DNA from: Candidatus Buchananbacteria bacterium CG10_big_fil_rev_8_21_14_0_10_33_19
GTDB taxonomy: Bacteria; Patescibacteria; ABY1; 2-01-FULL-39-33
NCBI GenBank assembly: GCA_002773855.1
Contig: PEZY01000012.1
Span: 73,685-137,684, forward strand
DNA length: 64,000 nucleotides
Direction: 5' to 3'
Below, piece after piece: positions 15,850 to 24,242 of this stretch (positions are counted from its first letter, which is position 1; each line of letters starts with the position of its first letter). A program made the translations under genes and the position numbers. The notes under the pieces were generated by a model that saw only the letters and a program-made list of their open reading frames with translations, made no database searches and was not told the origin of the DNA.

Positions 15850-16392
15850 ATGAGCAGAATCGGAAAAAAACAAATTGAAATCCCAAACGGCGTTGAAGTT
15901 AAAGTTGAAAACGGAGTTATTTCTGTTAAGGGTCCAAAAGGATTATTAAATCAAGAATTACATCCAGTAGTTTCTTTAGAAATTAACGGTAATGTTGCTA
16001 ATGTAAAAGTTCAAGATGAAAATAATAAATCACAGAGATCACTTTGGGGATTATTTGCTAGCTTGGTTATTAATATGATTACTGGCGTAACTGAAGGTTT
16101 TTCTAAGAAGTTAGAGATTAATGGTGTTGGTTTTAAAGCTAATGCTACCGGCAAGAAATTGATTTTGAATGTTGGTTTTTCTCATCCAGTAGAATATGAT
16201 GCTCCAGAAGGTATTGAAATAAAAACTGAAGGTAATGCAATTACTATCTCTGGTATTGATAAACAAGCTGTTGGTGAAGTAGCTGCCCAGATTAGAAAAA
16301 TAAAAAAACCAGAACCTTATAAAGGTAAGGGTATTAAATATGCTGATGAGGTTATTAGAAAGAAAGCTGGAAAAGCGGCTGGTAAAGAATAA
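15850..16392 (+). CDS. rplF: 50S ribosomal protein L6
   Basis: Two-domain protein near the factor-binding site. The 180 residues start MSRIGKKQIEIPNGVEV and hold both repeats, with the C-terminal signature EPYKGKGIKYADEVIRKKAGK. Ordinary length and context. Confidence 0.97.
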   Translation: MSRIGKKQIEIPNGVEVKVENGVISVKGPKGLLNQELHPVVSLEINGNVANVKVQDENNKSQRSLWGLFASLVINMITGVTEGFSKKLEINGVGFKANATGKKLILNVGFSHPVEYDAPEGIEIKTEGNAITISGIDKQAVGEVAAQIRKIKKPEPYKGKGIKYADEVIRKKAGKAAGKE

Positions 16393-16416
16393 ATTAATTG
16401 AAGTTTAAGTATAAAT

Positions 16417-16773
16417 ATGAAAAAGTCACAGAAAATAAAAAATGAGGCTAGAGCAAGAAGACAAAGAAGAGTCCGGGCTAAAGTGTCTGGTACTGCTACT
16501 TGTCCAAGGCTTTCAATTTATCGAAGTTTAAACCATGTTTACGCTCAGCTTATTGATGATCAAAACGGCAAAACTATTGTTAGTGCTAGAGATTCAGAAG
16601 TTAAAGATGTCAAAACTAAGATGGAAAAGGCTACTGCTGTAGGTAAATTAATTGCTGAAAAGGCAGCTACTAAGAAAATTGAAAAAGCTGTTTTTGATAG
16701 AGGCATGTTTAAGTATCATGGCCGCGTAAAGGCTGTGGCTGACGGTGCTAGAGAAGCCGGATTAACAATATAA
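16417..16773 (+). CDS. rplR: 50S ribosomal protein L18
   Basis: Carries 5S rRNA into the large subunit with L5. The 118 residues have a basic N-terminus (KNEARARRQRRVRAKVSG) and the conserved RLSIYRSLNHVYAQLIDD and FDRGMFKYHGRVKAVADGAREAG segments. An imperfect hairpin follows before rpsE. Confidence 0.97.
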   Translation: MKKSQKIKNEARARRQRRVRAKVSGTATCPRLSIYRSLNHVYAQLIDDQNGKTIVSARDSEVKDVKTKMEKATAVGKLIAEKAATKKIEKAVFDRGMFKYHGRVKAVADGAREAGLTI

Positions 16774-16780
16774 ATAATTT

Positions 16781-16860
16781 AAGTAAGTAGGGAGTAGTAA
16801 GTAGTAAGTGTGGATTATAAAAATAATTCTACAATCTACCACCTACTGCCTACCACCTAA
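16781..16860 (+). repeat. imperfect hairpin between rplR and rpsE (GTAG/CTAC family)
   Basis: Left arm of repeated GTAGTAA/GTAAG units (AGTAAGTAGGGAGTAGTAAG), right arm of CTACCACCTACTGCCTACC, around an AT-rich loop. It ends 7 bases before the rpsE ATG at 16868. Confidence 0.8.
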
Positions 16861-16867
16861 TAATAAT

Positions 16868-17458
16868 ATGGCAGAAAAAGATACCAACAAAAAAAGAATA
16901 AGACCAAAGAAAGAGCAACCTGAATTTGATCAGCAGATTGTTGATTTAGCTCGTGTTACTAGAGTTATGGCCGGCGGAAAAAGAATGCGTTTTAGAGCTT
17001 GTGTTGTAATTGGTGATAAAAAGGGCAGAGTTGGTGTTGGTCTAGCCAAAGGTAAAGATGTGTCACTAGCTGTATCAAAAGCTGTTGCTAAAGCTGAAAA
17101 GAATTTAGTTAAAGTTAATATTGTTGACGGCACTATTCCCCACGAAATTTACATTAAATTGGGTGCGGCCAAGATATTACTTAAGCCAGCGCCAGAAGGT
17201 ACTGGTATTATTTCTGGTGGTGCAGTTCGAATTGTTTTAGAATTGGCTGGCATCAAGAACGTAGTTTCTAAGATTATGGGTACTAATAACAAGGTTAATA
17301 ATGTTGATGCTACTATTAAAGCTTTGACTATGCTAAGAAAAGTTGATAGAAAGGCTAAAAAAGATAATGCTAAGGAAGTTATCAAACCAGAAGTTGTAAA
17401 AGCTGAAGAAACTAAAGCAGATAAAAAAGATATTAGTCAAAAAGAAAATAAAAAATAA
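16868..17458 (+). CDS. rpsE: 30S ribosomal protein S5 with charged C-terminal tail
   Basis: Decoding-fidelity protein of the 30S body. The start at 16868 gives MAEKDTNKKRIRPKKEQPEF; the in-frame start at 16808 would read through the upstream hairpin and is rejected. The core has the double-stranded RNA-binding domain (GGKRMRFRACVVIGDKKGRVGVGLAK) and PAPEGTGIISGGAVRIVLELAG. About 30 extra Lys/Glu-rich residues close the 196-residue protein. The next gene is rplO: rpmD (L30) is absent. Confidence 0.95.
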   Translation: MAEKDTNKKRIRPKKEQPEFDQQIVDLARVTRVMAGGKRMRFRACVVIGDKKGRVGVGLAKGKDVSLAVSKAVAKAEKNLVKVNIVDGTIPHEIYIKLGAAKILLKPAPEGTGIISGGAVRIVLELAGIKNVVSKIMGTNNKVNNVDATIKALTMLRKVDRKAKKDNAKEVIKPEVVKAEETKADKKDISQKENKK

Positions 17459-17459
17459 T

Positions 17460-17521
17460 TAGTTAGATAGTAGTGAGTAGGAATTTAAAAAAAATTCTAC
17501 AACCTACAACCTACAACCTAA
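17460..17521 (+). repeat. imperfect hairpin between rpsE and rplO (GTAG/CTAC family)
   Basis: The left arm contains TAGTAGTGAGTAGGAATTT. The right arm is AAATTCTAC followed by tandem AACCTAC units. The inner GTAGGAATTT/AAATTCTAC part pairs well. It ends 7 bases before the rplO ATG. Confidence 0.85.
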
Positions 17522-17528
17522 TAATAAT

Positions 17529-17972
17529 ATGAATTTAACTTTATCAAATTTAAAACCAGCTAAAGGTTCTACTAAAAGAAGAAAGAGAGTTGGTCGTGGT
17601 GGTAAACGTGGTACCTACTCAGGTAAGGGTTTGAAAGGCCAAAAAGCTCGAAGCGGTGTTTCTGGTTTAAAAGCCTTGGGTTTCAAGCAAACTTTACAGA
17701 GAACTCCAAAATTGCGTGGCTTTAAAAGCTTGAAAGCTAAAATGGCCATTGTTAATTTATCTGATTTAGATAAGCTATTTAAAGATGGCGATAAAATTGC
17801 CCCAAAAGATCTAATTAAAGCCGGTTTAATTGAATCAGCTAAGAGTGGTGTAAAAGTTTTAGGCTTTGGTCAATTATCTAAAAAACTAGAGGTGACTGTT
17901 AATGCTTTCTCAAACTCAGCCAAAGAAGCCATCGAAAAAGCTGGTGGTAAAGCAGAAATTATTGTAAAATAG
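17529..17972 (+). CDS. rplO: 50S ribosomal protein L15
   Basis: Late-assembly 23S-binding protein. The 147 residues show the Gly/Arg/Lys-rich extended N-terminus (KRVGRGGKRGTYSGKGLKGQ) and the C-terminal globular domain (SGVKVLGFGQLSKKLEVTVNAFS). It follows rpsE directly, where rpmD would normally sit, and precedes secY as usual. Confidence 0.97.
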   Translation: MNLTLSNLKPAKGSTKRRKRVGRGGKRGTYSGKGLKGQKARSGVSGLKALGFKQTLQRTPKLRGFKSLKAKMAIVNLSDLDKLFKDGDKIAPKDLIKAGLIESAKSGVKVLGFGQLSKKLEVTVNAFSNSAKEAIEKAGGKAEIIVK

Positions 17973-18050
17973 ATTTTGCTCTCAGATTTAAAAAATAAAT
18001 TTGATTTAAGTTTTAAATCTGCCTTATCTATAAACTAAACTATCTAAAAT

Positions 18051-19325
18051 ATGTGGAAAAAAATCATCCAAATTTGGAAGATTCGTGACCTGAGAAACAG
18101 CATTCTGTTTGTTATGGGAATGTTAATTATTTTTAGAATAGCTGCTCATATTCCTATTCCTGGAGTTGATAGTGTGGCTCTTAAAAGTCTTTTTGATAGC
18201 AATCAATTGCTTGGATTAATGAATGTATTTTCCGGTGGTAGTATGGAAAATTTTTCTATAGTATTATTGGGCATTGCTCCATATATTACTGCCTCTATTA
18301 TTTTTCAGTTACTGACTATGGTAGTGCCTAAGTTAGAAGAACTTTCTAAAGAGGGTGAATATGGTCGACAAAAAATTAATCAGTGGACTAGATGGCTAAC
18401 AGTGCCACTAGCTTTTTTTCAATCATTTGCGACCATTAGTTTACTGCGACAATCAGCGGTTAACGTTTTGCCAAATTATAGTTCTTGGGAAGTATTTACC
18501 GCTATGATAACAATTACTGCTGGTACTGTGTTTTTGATGTGGATTGGTGAACTTATATCTGAAAAGCATATTGGTAATGGTATTTCACTATTGATTTTTG
18601 CTGGTATCGTATCTGGTTTACCAGGTAGCGTTGGCAGTACTTTGTACACTTATGATCAGGCTCAAATTATTAATATGGTTATTTTTGCTTTGATTTCTCT
18701 AGTGACTATTGTTGGGGTGGTTATTATTACTGAAGGTCAAAGAAATATTCCAGTTTCTTATGCTCGAAAAGTAAGAGGTAATAAAGTATATGGTGGAGTG
18801 GATACTCATTTGCCACTTCGAGTAAATCAAGCTGGGGTGATTCCAATTATTTTTGCAATTGCGATAATTATGTTCCCGCCACTGATCGCTCAATTATTTA
18901 TTCGAGTGAAAACAGTTTGGATTGCCAATGCCGCTGAATGGGTAATTCAAATTTTCCAAAATCAATTGTTCTACGGCATCTCTTATTTTGTGATGGTTGT
19001 AGCCTTTACTTATTTTTATACCGCGGTTATTTTCCACCCAGATCAAATTGCCGAAAATTTACAAAAACAAGGTGGCTTTGTACCGGGTATTAGACCAGGT
19101 AAAAATACGGCGGCTTATTTACAAAAAATCGTGACGCGTATTGTGTTTACTGGCGCTTTATTTTTAGGTATTATTGCAGTTTTACCATTGATTACAGCGC
19201 AGATTACTAATACTCAATCATTAGTCGTGGGTGGTACTAGTCTACTGATTGTAGTATCTGTAGTGATTGAAATGTTTGGTCAAATTAATTCTCAGTTATC
19301 AATGAGAGATTACGAAGAAATATAA
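18051..19325 (+). CDS. secY: protein translocase subunit SecY
   Basis: Channel-forming subunit of the SecYEG translocon in the inner membrane. The 424 residues contain about ten transmembrane helices. SecY motifs include HIPIPGVD (residues 37-44) near the plug, the GNGISLLIFAGIVSG segment, and the cytosolic loop with the conserved Arg before PISYARK-like VSYARK. It ends MRDYEEI and is followed by a clear terminator. It closes the ribosomal cluster; adk and map follow later under separate control. Confidence 0.97.
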   Translation: MWKKIIQIWKIRDLRNSILFVMGMLIIFRIAAHIPIPGVDSVALKSLFDSNQLLGLMNVFSGGSMENFSIVLLGIAPYITASIIFQLLTMVVPKLEELSKEGEYGRQKINQWTRWLTVPLAFFQSFATISLLRQSAVNVLPNYSSWEVFTAMITITAGTVFLMWIGELISEKHIGNGISLLIFAGIVSGLPGSVGSTLYTYDQAQIINMVIFALISLVTIVGVVIITEGQRNIPVSYARKVRGNKVYGGVDTHLPLRVNQAGVIPIIFAIAIIMFPPLIAQLFIRVKTVWIANAAEWVIQIFQNQLFYGISYFVMVVAFTYFYTAVIFHPDQIAENLQKQGGFVPGIRPGKNTAAYLQKIVTRIVFTGALFLGIIAVLPLITAQITNTQSLVVGGTSLLIVVSVVIEMFGQINSQLSMRDYEEI

Positions 19326-19354
19326 AATTAAGATAAGAGCATTATAACTATTTT

Positions 19355-19384
19355 AAAAACACGGTTCTTCCGTGTTTTTAATTT
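19355..19384 (+). terminator. terminator of secY
   Basis: A 10-bp stem (19355-19364 with 19370-19379) with a TTCTT loop and T-rich end, 30 bases after the stop codon. A TATAAT follows at 19391 as the likely -10 of the next gene. Confidence 0.9.
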
Positions 19385-19428
19385 TTGTGGTATAATAAAG
19401 TTATCAATTACTAATCATAAAATAATTT

Positions 19429-20433
19429 ATGAAGAAAAAATTATTTATTTACTCTCTAGTATCTTTTGGAGCAATTATTGCTTCTTTAGCGCTAATTTCT
19501 CAATCTGCTTTAGCTGTTTATACTCCAGCCGAAGGAGATTTAGTTAAACTATCAAATGATTCCGCTATCTATTATGTAAACGGTAGTGGTCAAAGAAGGC
19601 TTTTTGTTAATGCTCCAACATTTTGGTCTTGGCATAGCGGTACATGGAGTGATCAAAACATTAAAACAATCACTCAACCTGATTTTGACGGGTTATCTGC
19701 AGGGGAAAACATGGCGATTAGGCCCGGAACAAATTTAATCAAATTCCAAAACAGCGATATTATGTACGCTGTTACTCCAGGTAATAAATTATGTAAGGCC
19801 ACGGCTAATTATGGTGATAATTGGCGTGATAGATTAGTTACCATACAAAATAGTTTTGAAAGTAACTATCTCAATGATGATACTTGTAGAGTAGATGTTG
19901 ATACTAAATTACCAAATGCTACTATTCTTCAATATAACGGTTCTAACCAAAAGTATTATATTGAAGATGGCGTTAAAAGACTTTTAACTGATAATGGCTT
20001 TAATCTTAATAAATTTCAAGATAAATTTGTGGTTAAAAATGTCCCTCAGTCGATGACCTTCAACAGTGATGTCTCACGACCATTAGATGATAAAGAATTT
20101 TGGATTAATGATAATATTTTAGATTTAGAAGTAGGCGATTTTTTTTACCAATCATCTGATTCATTTAATACCCAAGCTAATTTTATTGTGGAAATAACTC
20201 AGGAAAATGATCTAAGTCAAAACATTGGGATTGATTTATACATTGATGGTAGTTTAGTAAAGAGTATTGATAGATTAGCTCATAAAGCAGAGCAATATTC
20301 GATTATCTGGGATAACCCAACTATTGGTGAACATGTTTGTAAGGTTGTAATCGATAGTAAAGATCAAGTAGATGAATCTAACGAAAATAATAATACTAAA
20401 CAGTCTAATTGCATTGTTACCAAAGGGCAATAA
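19429..20433 (+). CDS. secreted cell-surface protein with C-terminal CARDB-like domain
   Basis: A 334-residue exported protein. Signal peptide residues 1-29, with predicted cleavage after ALA. Residues 30-215 repeat a module seen in many CPR surface proteins: short units around YYVNGSGQRRLFVN, TFWSW, PGTNLIKF and a final KFVVKNVPQSM. Residues 235-330 look like a CARDB-type beta sandwich (IDLYIDGSLVKSID, then EHVCKVVIDSKDQVDESNEN). It may bind surface ligands. Its neighbour at 20456 shares the first two thirds, including the signal peptide at DNA level, so the pair arose by duplication. Function unknown. Confidence 0.75.
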   Translation: MKKKLFIYSLVSFGAIIASLALISQSALAVYTPAEGDLVKLSNDSAIYYVNGSGQRRLFVNAPTFWSWHSGTWSDQNIKTITQPDFDGLSAGENMAIRPGTNLIKFQNSDIMYAVTPGNKLCKATANYGDNWRDRLVTIQNSFESNYLNDDTCRVDVDTKLPNATILQYNGSNQKYYIEDGVKRLLTDNGFNLNKFQDKFVVKNVPQSMTFNSDVSRPLDDKEFWINDNILDLEVGDFFYQSSDSFNTQANFIVEITQENDLSQNIGIDLYIDGSLVKSIDRLAHKAEQYSIIWDNPTIGEHVCKVVIDSKDQVDESNENNNTKQSNCIVTKGQ

Positions 20434-20455
20434 TAAAGATATAAGACTATAATTT

Positions 20456-21706
20456 ATGAAAAAAATATTGGTCATTGTTATATTATCAATCATTACTTCT
20501 TTAGTGCTAATTTCTCAATCTGCTTTAGCTGTTTATGCACCAACTGAAGGTGATTTAGTTAAATTGTCATATGATTCAGCTATTTATTATGTAAATAGTG
20601 CTGGCGAAAGACGCTTGTTTGTGAATGCCCCAACTTTTTGGTCTTGGTATAGTGGTTCTTGGAGTGACCAAAACATTAAAACCATTACCCAGTCCGAATT
20701 TGATGGATTGACTGTTGGTAAAAATATGGCAGTGCGACCAGGTACTAATTTGATTAAATTCCAAAATAGTAATAATTTATACGTCGTAATACCTGGTAAT
20801 AAATTATGTAAAGCCACTACTGGTTATGGGGATAATTGGCGTGATAGACTAGTGACTATTCAAAATAGTTTTGAAAATAATTATACTGTTGATATTAATT
20901 GTCATGTTGACGCTGGTGATAAGCTACCAGATGGTACGGTTTTTAGAATTAGTAGTCCCGGACAGTTATTTTATGTGGAAAATGGTAAGGCTAGAATAAT
21001 TCAAGACACAATTGGTGATGATGCTTTTATTAAAAATCGTTTTCAACATAAGTTTGTAGTCAAAAATGTGCCACAGTCAATGTTTGAGATAGATATTCAA
21101 AATACGGTAGCAAATAAAGAATTTTGGATTGATGATATTGACAATAATTCAGATATTTTTTCTGAAGCCTATGGTAGTTTTAGTCTTTATTTACAGTGTT
21201 TAAAAAATTATGATAAAACTTGTTTGAGAGATTTGGCAGCTAAAGCGTCACTAGACGAATTTAATACTGAGTTAGATTCAGTAAATTTTCAACAATTAGC
21301 TGATTTTGAATATAGTGTTTTAAATGTTTATGAAAAATCAATGTTCGTTAATAATTGGTTTGATAATCATCAATTAATAATGAATGCCGATGTTCAGAAA
21401 GACATTGCAGATGATCAGGTTACGTATAAAATGAGAAGTTTAAAATTCATAAAAGAAGATAATAAATGGAAATTAATTGGAGCTAGTGATATCATTATTG
21501 GCTGGTTTACTGATATAGAAGCTCAAGATAGAATTCGTGATACTGATAAAGACGGTTTGACTGATTTTAATGAAAGATGTGAATCAGGATTTTCAAATTG
21601 TATAAAAACAGATCCACTGGATAGAGATAGTGATGATGATGGTTGGTGGGACGGTATTGAAAAATCTGTTCAAACTGATCCTAATAATGCTAATAGTAAA
21701 CCGTAA
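20456..21706 (+). CDS. secreted paralogue with C-terminal calcium-binding-type repeats
   Basis: A 416-residue exported protein. Signal peptide residues 1-25 (cleavage after ALA). Residues 26-220 are strongly similar to the preceding gene (YYVNSAGERRLFVNAPTFWSW, PGTNLIKFQNS). The C-terminal part differs. Residues 235-350 form an alpha/beta segment ending in KFIKEDNKWKLIGAS, as in NTF2-like domains. Residues 360-412 hold two Asp-rich loops (DTDKDGLTDFNE, DRDSDDDGWWDGIE) like thrombospondin type 3 calcium repeats. The spacing of 22 bases suggests co-transcription with its paralogue. It probably sits on the cell surface. Confidence 0.75.
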   Translation: MKKILVIVILSIITSLVLISQSALAVYAPTEGDLVKLSYDSAIYYVNSAGERRLFVNAPTFWSWYSGSWSDQNIKTITQSEFDGLTVGKNMAVRPGTNLIKFQNSNNLYVVIPGNKLCKATTGYGDNWRDRLVTIQNSFENNYTVDINCHVDAGDKLPDGTVFRISSPGQLFYVENGKARIIQDTIGDDAFIKNRFQHKFVVKNVPQSMFEIDIQNTVANKEFWIDDIDNNSDIFSEAYGSFSLYLQCLKNYDKTCLRDLAAKASLDEFNTELDSVNFQQLADFEYSVLNVYEKSMFVNNWFDNHQLIMNADVQKDIADDQVTYKMRSLKFIKEDNKWKLIGASDIIIGWFTDIEAQDRIRDTDKDGLTDFNERCESGFSNCIKTDPLDRDSDDDGWWDGIEKSVQTDPNNANSKP

Positions 21707-21718
21707 CAATCTATTCAT

Positions 21719-21746
21719 AAAGCTCCAAAATTTGGGGCTTTTTTTA
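21719..21746 (+). terminator. terminator after the secreted pair
   Basis: An 8-bp stem (21719-21726 with 21734-21741), extendable through the AAA/TTT of its loop, followed by a T run. Confidence 0.9.
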
Positions 21747-21786
21747 TTCTGCAAAATAGGTTAAAATTAAGCTAAAGCTAGTTATT

Positions 21787-22452
21787 ATGATGAAAAAAAA
21801 TAGCAAACCATTTGAAATTATTCTGTTTGGCCCACCAGTTTCTGGTAAGGGTACTCAGGCCAAGCTGTTGGCCACAGTTTTAAATATCCCGCATATTTCG
21901 GCTGGTCATTTGTTGCGTTTAGCTGAAGAGGATAAATCAAATCCTTATCACAAACAAATTTCTGACTTAATTGATAATGGTCAATTAGTGCCTAGTGAGA
22001 TTGTTAATCAAATGGTGAAAAAGCGTCTAGCTAAGACCGATTGTGTCAAAGGTTATGTTCTAGATGGCTATCCTCGAACATTTGATCAAGTGGCGGTTTT
22101 GGAACAGATTGCTGGCATAGATTATGTGTTTTTAATTGATGTTAGTGATAAAATAGTGAAAGCTAGAATTACTGGTCGGCGTATTTGTCAGAATAATCAT
22201 CAGTGGAATTTACAAAGCTCACCACCACGGGTTAGAGGTATTTGTGATATCTGTGGTGGAAAAATTAGCATTAGAAAAGATGATAGTTTGGACAAAATAA
22301 AAAAGCGATTAAAAATTTATCATGAACATGTTAATCCAATTATCAAATATTATAAAAAGCAAAAAAAGCTTATTACCATAAATGGTGATCAACATATTGA
22401 GGATGTGTTTCAAGATATCGTTAAATATATAATTGGCGAAATTAGAAAATAA
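21787..22452 (+). CDS. adk: adenylate kinase
   Basis: Interconverts ATP plus AMP with two ADP. P-loop GPPVSGKGT at residues 15-23; AMP-binding DGYPRTFDQ around 92-100. The LID (GRRICQNNHQWN ... GICDICGG) has a CxxC pair on one side, but the first pair seen in zinc-type LIDs (CPKC) is reduced to one Cys plus a His. Zinc binding is therefore possible but altered. At 221 residues it is normal. It heads adk-map-ruvX-recO with gaps of 8, 4 and 0 bases. infA, rpmJ and rpsM, which often follow map, are not here. Confidence 0.95.
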   Translation: MMKKNSKPFEIILFGPPVSGKGTQAKLLATVLNIPHISAGHLLRLAEEDKSNPYHKQISDLIDNGQLVPSEIVNQMVKKRLAKTDCVKGYVLDGYPRTFDQVAVLEQIAGIDYVFLIDVSDKIVKARITGRRICQNNHQWNLQSSPPRVRGICDICGGKISIRKDDSLDKIKKRLKIYHEHVNPIIKYYKKQKKLITINGDQHIEDVFQDIVKYIIGEIRK

Positions 22453-22460
22453 TAATTATT

Positions 22461-23228
22461 ATGATTAGATTAAAAACTAAAGAAGATATCGAAAAATTAA
22501 AACGTGGCGGTAAGATTTTATCAGCAGTTTTAGATGAAGTTGAAAAGGTGATTAAACCTGGTATTACCACTCAATCACTAACAGATTTAGCTGAAAAAAT
22601 TATTATAGAGGCTGGTGGCCGACCAAGTTTTAAGGGTTACAAAGCGGCTTGGGCCGATGGTGTTTATCCGGCAGCTTTGTGTGTGTCCATAAATGAAGAA
22701 GTGGTTCATGGCATACCAGCGCCTAATCGAGTGATTAAAGAAGGTGATATTGTGGGTATTGATTGTGGTTTAGAATATGAAGGCAGATATACTGATATGG
22801 CTCGAACTATTATAGTGGGCAAAGTGAAACCCGGTCTAAAAAAATTAGTTTCAGTGACCCAAGAGTCTTTAATGAAGGGCATAAAACAAGTTAAGCCAGG
22901 TAACAAGATTTCCGATATTTCACGGGCGATTGAAGAGCATGTTAAAAAACATGAGTTTTCAGTAGTCAGACAATTGGTAGGTCATGGTGTGGGTTTTAGT
23001 GCTCATGAAGATCCACAAATTCCTAATTTTGTTGATAGAAGTTTACCAGATGTAGTTTTAAAAGCTGGTATGGTTATAGCGATTGAACCAATGGTTAATG
23101 TCGGTGGCGCTGAAGTGGATAGTCTAGAAGATGGTTGGACAATTGTCACCCATGATAGTAGTATTTCAGCTCATTTTGAGCATACCGTAGCGGTAACCGA
23201 AGATGGTTATGAGATAATTACCAAATAA
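22461..23228 (+). CDS. map: type I methionine aminopeptidase
   Basis: Removes the initiator methionine from nascent proteins. In 255 residues all metal ligands are in place: Asp101, Asp112, His175, Glu209 and Glu240, with substrate-site His83. No N-terminal zinc-finger extension. The gene follows adk by 8 bases, the usual order. Confidence 0.97.
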   Translation: MIRLKTKEDIEKLKRGGKILSAVLDEVEKVIKPGITTQSLTDLAEKIIIEAGGRPSFKGYKAAWADGVYPAALCVSINEEVVHGIPAPNRVIKEGDIVGIDCGLEYEGRYTDMARTIIVGKVKPGLKKLVSVTQESLMKGIKQVKPGNKISDISRAIEEHVKKHEFSVVRQLVGHGVGFSAHEDPQIPNFVDRSLPDVVLKAGMVIAIEPMVNVGGAEVDSLEDGWTIVTHDSSISAHFEHTVAVTEDGYEIITK

Positions 23229-23232
23229 ATTT

Positions 23233-23625
23233 ATGAAATTATTAGGCTTGGATTATGGTGAATCTAAAATTGGCTTAGCTATTGGTGACATTGAAAGTGG
23301 TGTCGCTACTCCTTTTGGGGTGATTAAAAATTTAGGCACTAATAATGCTATAGATGAAATAAAAAAACTTTGTGATCACGAGCGAATAGAAAAAATTGTT
23401 ATTGGTGTGCCAGTTAATCCTAATACTTTGGACTCCGAACCAATCAGAAGAGTAGAAGGTTTTATAGCGAAGTTAAAAGATAAAACTGGCTTAGAAATTA
23501 TCGGTCGGGATGAAAGATTTTCGACTCAGGAGGCTCAAAAATTAATTAGCAAGAATAAGTCTAAAGATGATGATATATCAGCTATGCTTATTTTACAAAA
23601 TTATTTTGATTCTGCTAGTAAATAA
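23233..23625 (+). CDS. ruvX: RuvX/YqgF family Holliday junction resolvase homologue
   Basis: RNase H-fold protein of the YqgF family, implicated in Holliday junction resolution and in 16S rRNA processing. The 130 residues have the first acidic motif LGLDYGESKIGLAI (Asp6), IVIGVPVN in the middle and the DERFSTQEAQ segment. The last conserved Asp lies in KSKDDDISAMLIL. Tightly placed between map and recO. Confidence 0.92.
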   Translation: MKLLGLDYGESKIGLAIGDIESGVATPFGVIKNLGTNNAIDEIKKLCDHERIEKIVIGVPVNPNTLDSEPIRRVEGFIAKLKDKTGLEIIGRDERFSTQEAQKLISKNKSKDDDISAMLILQNYFDSASK

Positions 23626-24192
23626 ATGTCGACCTACGTCACACACGCTGTAGTCTTAAATAAGGATAATTACAAAGACTATGATGTAAAATTTATTGTT
23701 TACACCCCAGATTATGGCAAGATAGTAATAATTGCTAAGGGTGCTAAAAAAATAACCTCCAAACTTAATTCTCATTTGGAGTTTTTTTCTGTGACCAAGG
23801 TGATGATCGCCAAAGGGGCGGTTGTTAATCGATTAGCGGGTGCTCAGATAGTCGAAGCTCATAAAAATATCGTTCGAGATAATCATAAAACCATTATTGC
23901 TTTGTATTTTTTGGAGGTAATAAATTTATTAGTTAAATATGATTTTGAGGATGATTTTATTTTTGAAATTATAGTGAAGTTTTTAAGTTCAATTAATATT
24001 AATCAAAATAGACAAGAGGATTTACTCTTATTAAATAAAAGTTTGTTTGAATTATTAGATCATTTGGGCTATCGTCCAGAAATAAAATCCAATAAACAGA
24101 AAGGGTTAATAGCTCAGTTTAATAAAGTTATTATGGAAATATCGGATAAAGAGGTAAAAAGTTATGATATGTTGTCTAAATTGTTTGATTAG
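23626..24192 (+). CDS. recO: DNA repair protein RecO, short form
   Basis: Mediator of RecFOR recombination that loads RecA onto SSB-coated DNA. Residues 1-75 form the OB fold (VLNKDNYKDYDVKFIVYTPDYGK, ... AKGAKK), followed by a helical domain. It is 188 residues against about 230-250 in most bacteria; the C-terminal zinc-binding part seems missing. The start codon abuts the ruvX stop. It is followed by a hairpin terminator, so truncation at the sequence end is real rather than a frame break. Confidence 0.8.
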   Translation: MSTYVTHAVVLNKDNYKDYDVKFIVYTPDYGKIVIIAKGAKKITSKLNSHLEFFSVTKVMIAKGAVVNRLAGAQIVEAHKNIVRDNHKTIIALYFLEVINLLVKYDFEDDFIFEIIVKFLSSININQNRQEDLLLLNKSLFELLDHLGYRPEIKSNKQKGLIAQFNKVIMEISDKEVKSYDMLSKLFD

Positions 24193-24201
24193 CAAAAATA
24201 A

Positions 24202-24233
24202 AACTACTCTTGATGAGTAGTTAAAATATTTTT
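24202..24233. terminator. terminator of recO, possibly bidirectional
   Basis: An 8-bp stem (24202-24209 with 24215-24222) with T-rich sequence on the plus side and A-rich sequence on the other. It lies 20 bases from the stop codon of the convergent minus-strand gene. Confidence 0.75.
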
Positions 24234-24242
24234 GTATTTTTA

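Noticed and set aside
16808..16867. Upstream start for rpsE
   Set aside because: It would translate the inverted-repeat hairpin; the ATG at 16868 gives a normal S5 start.
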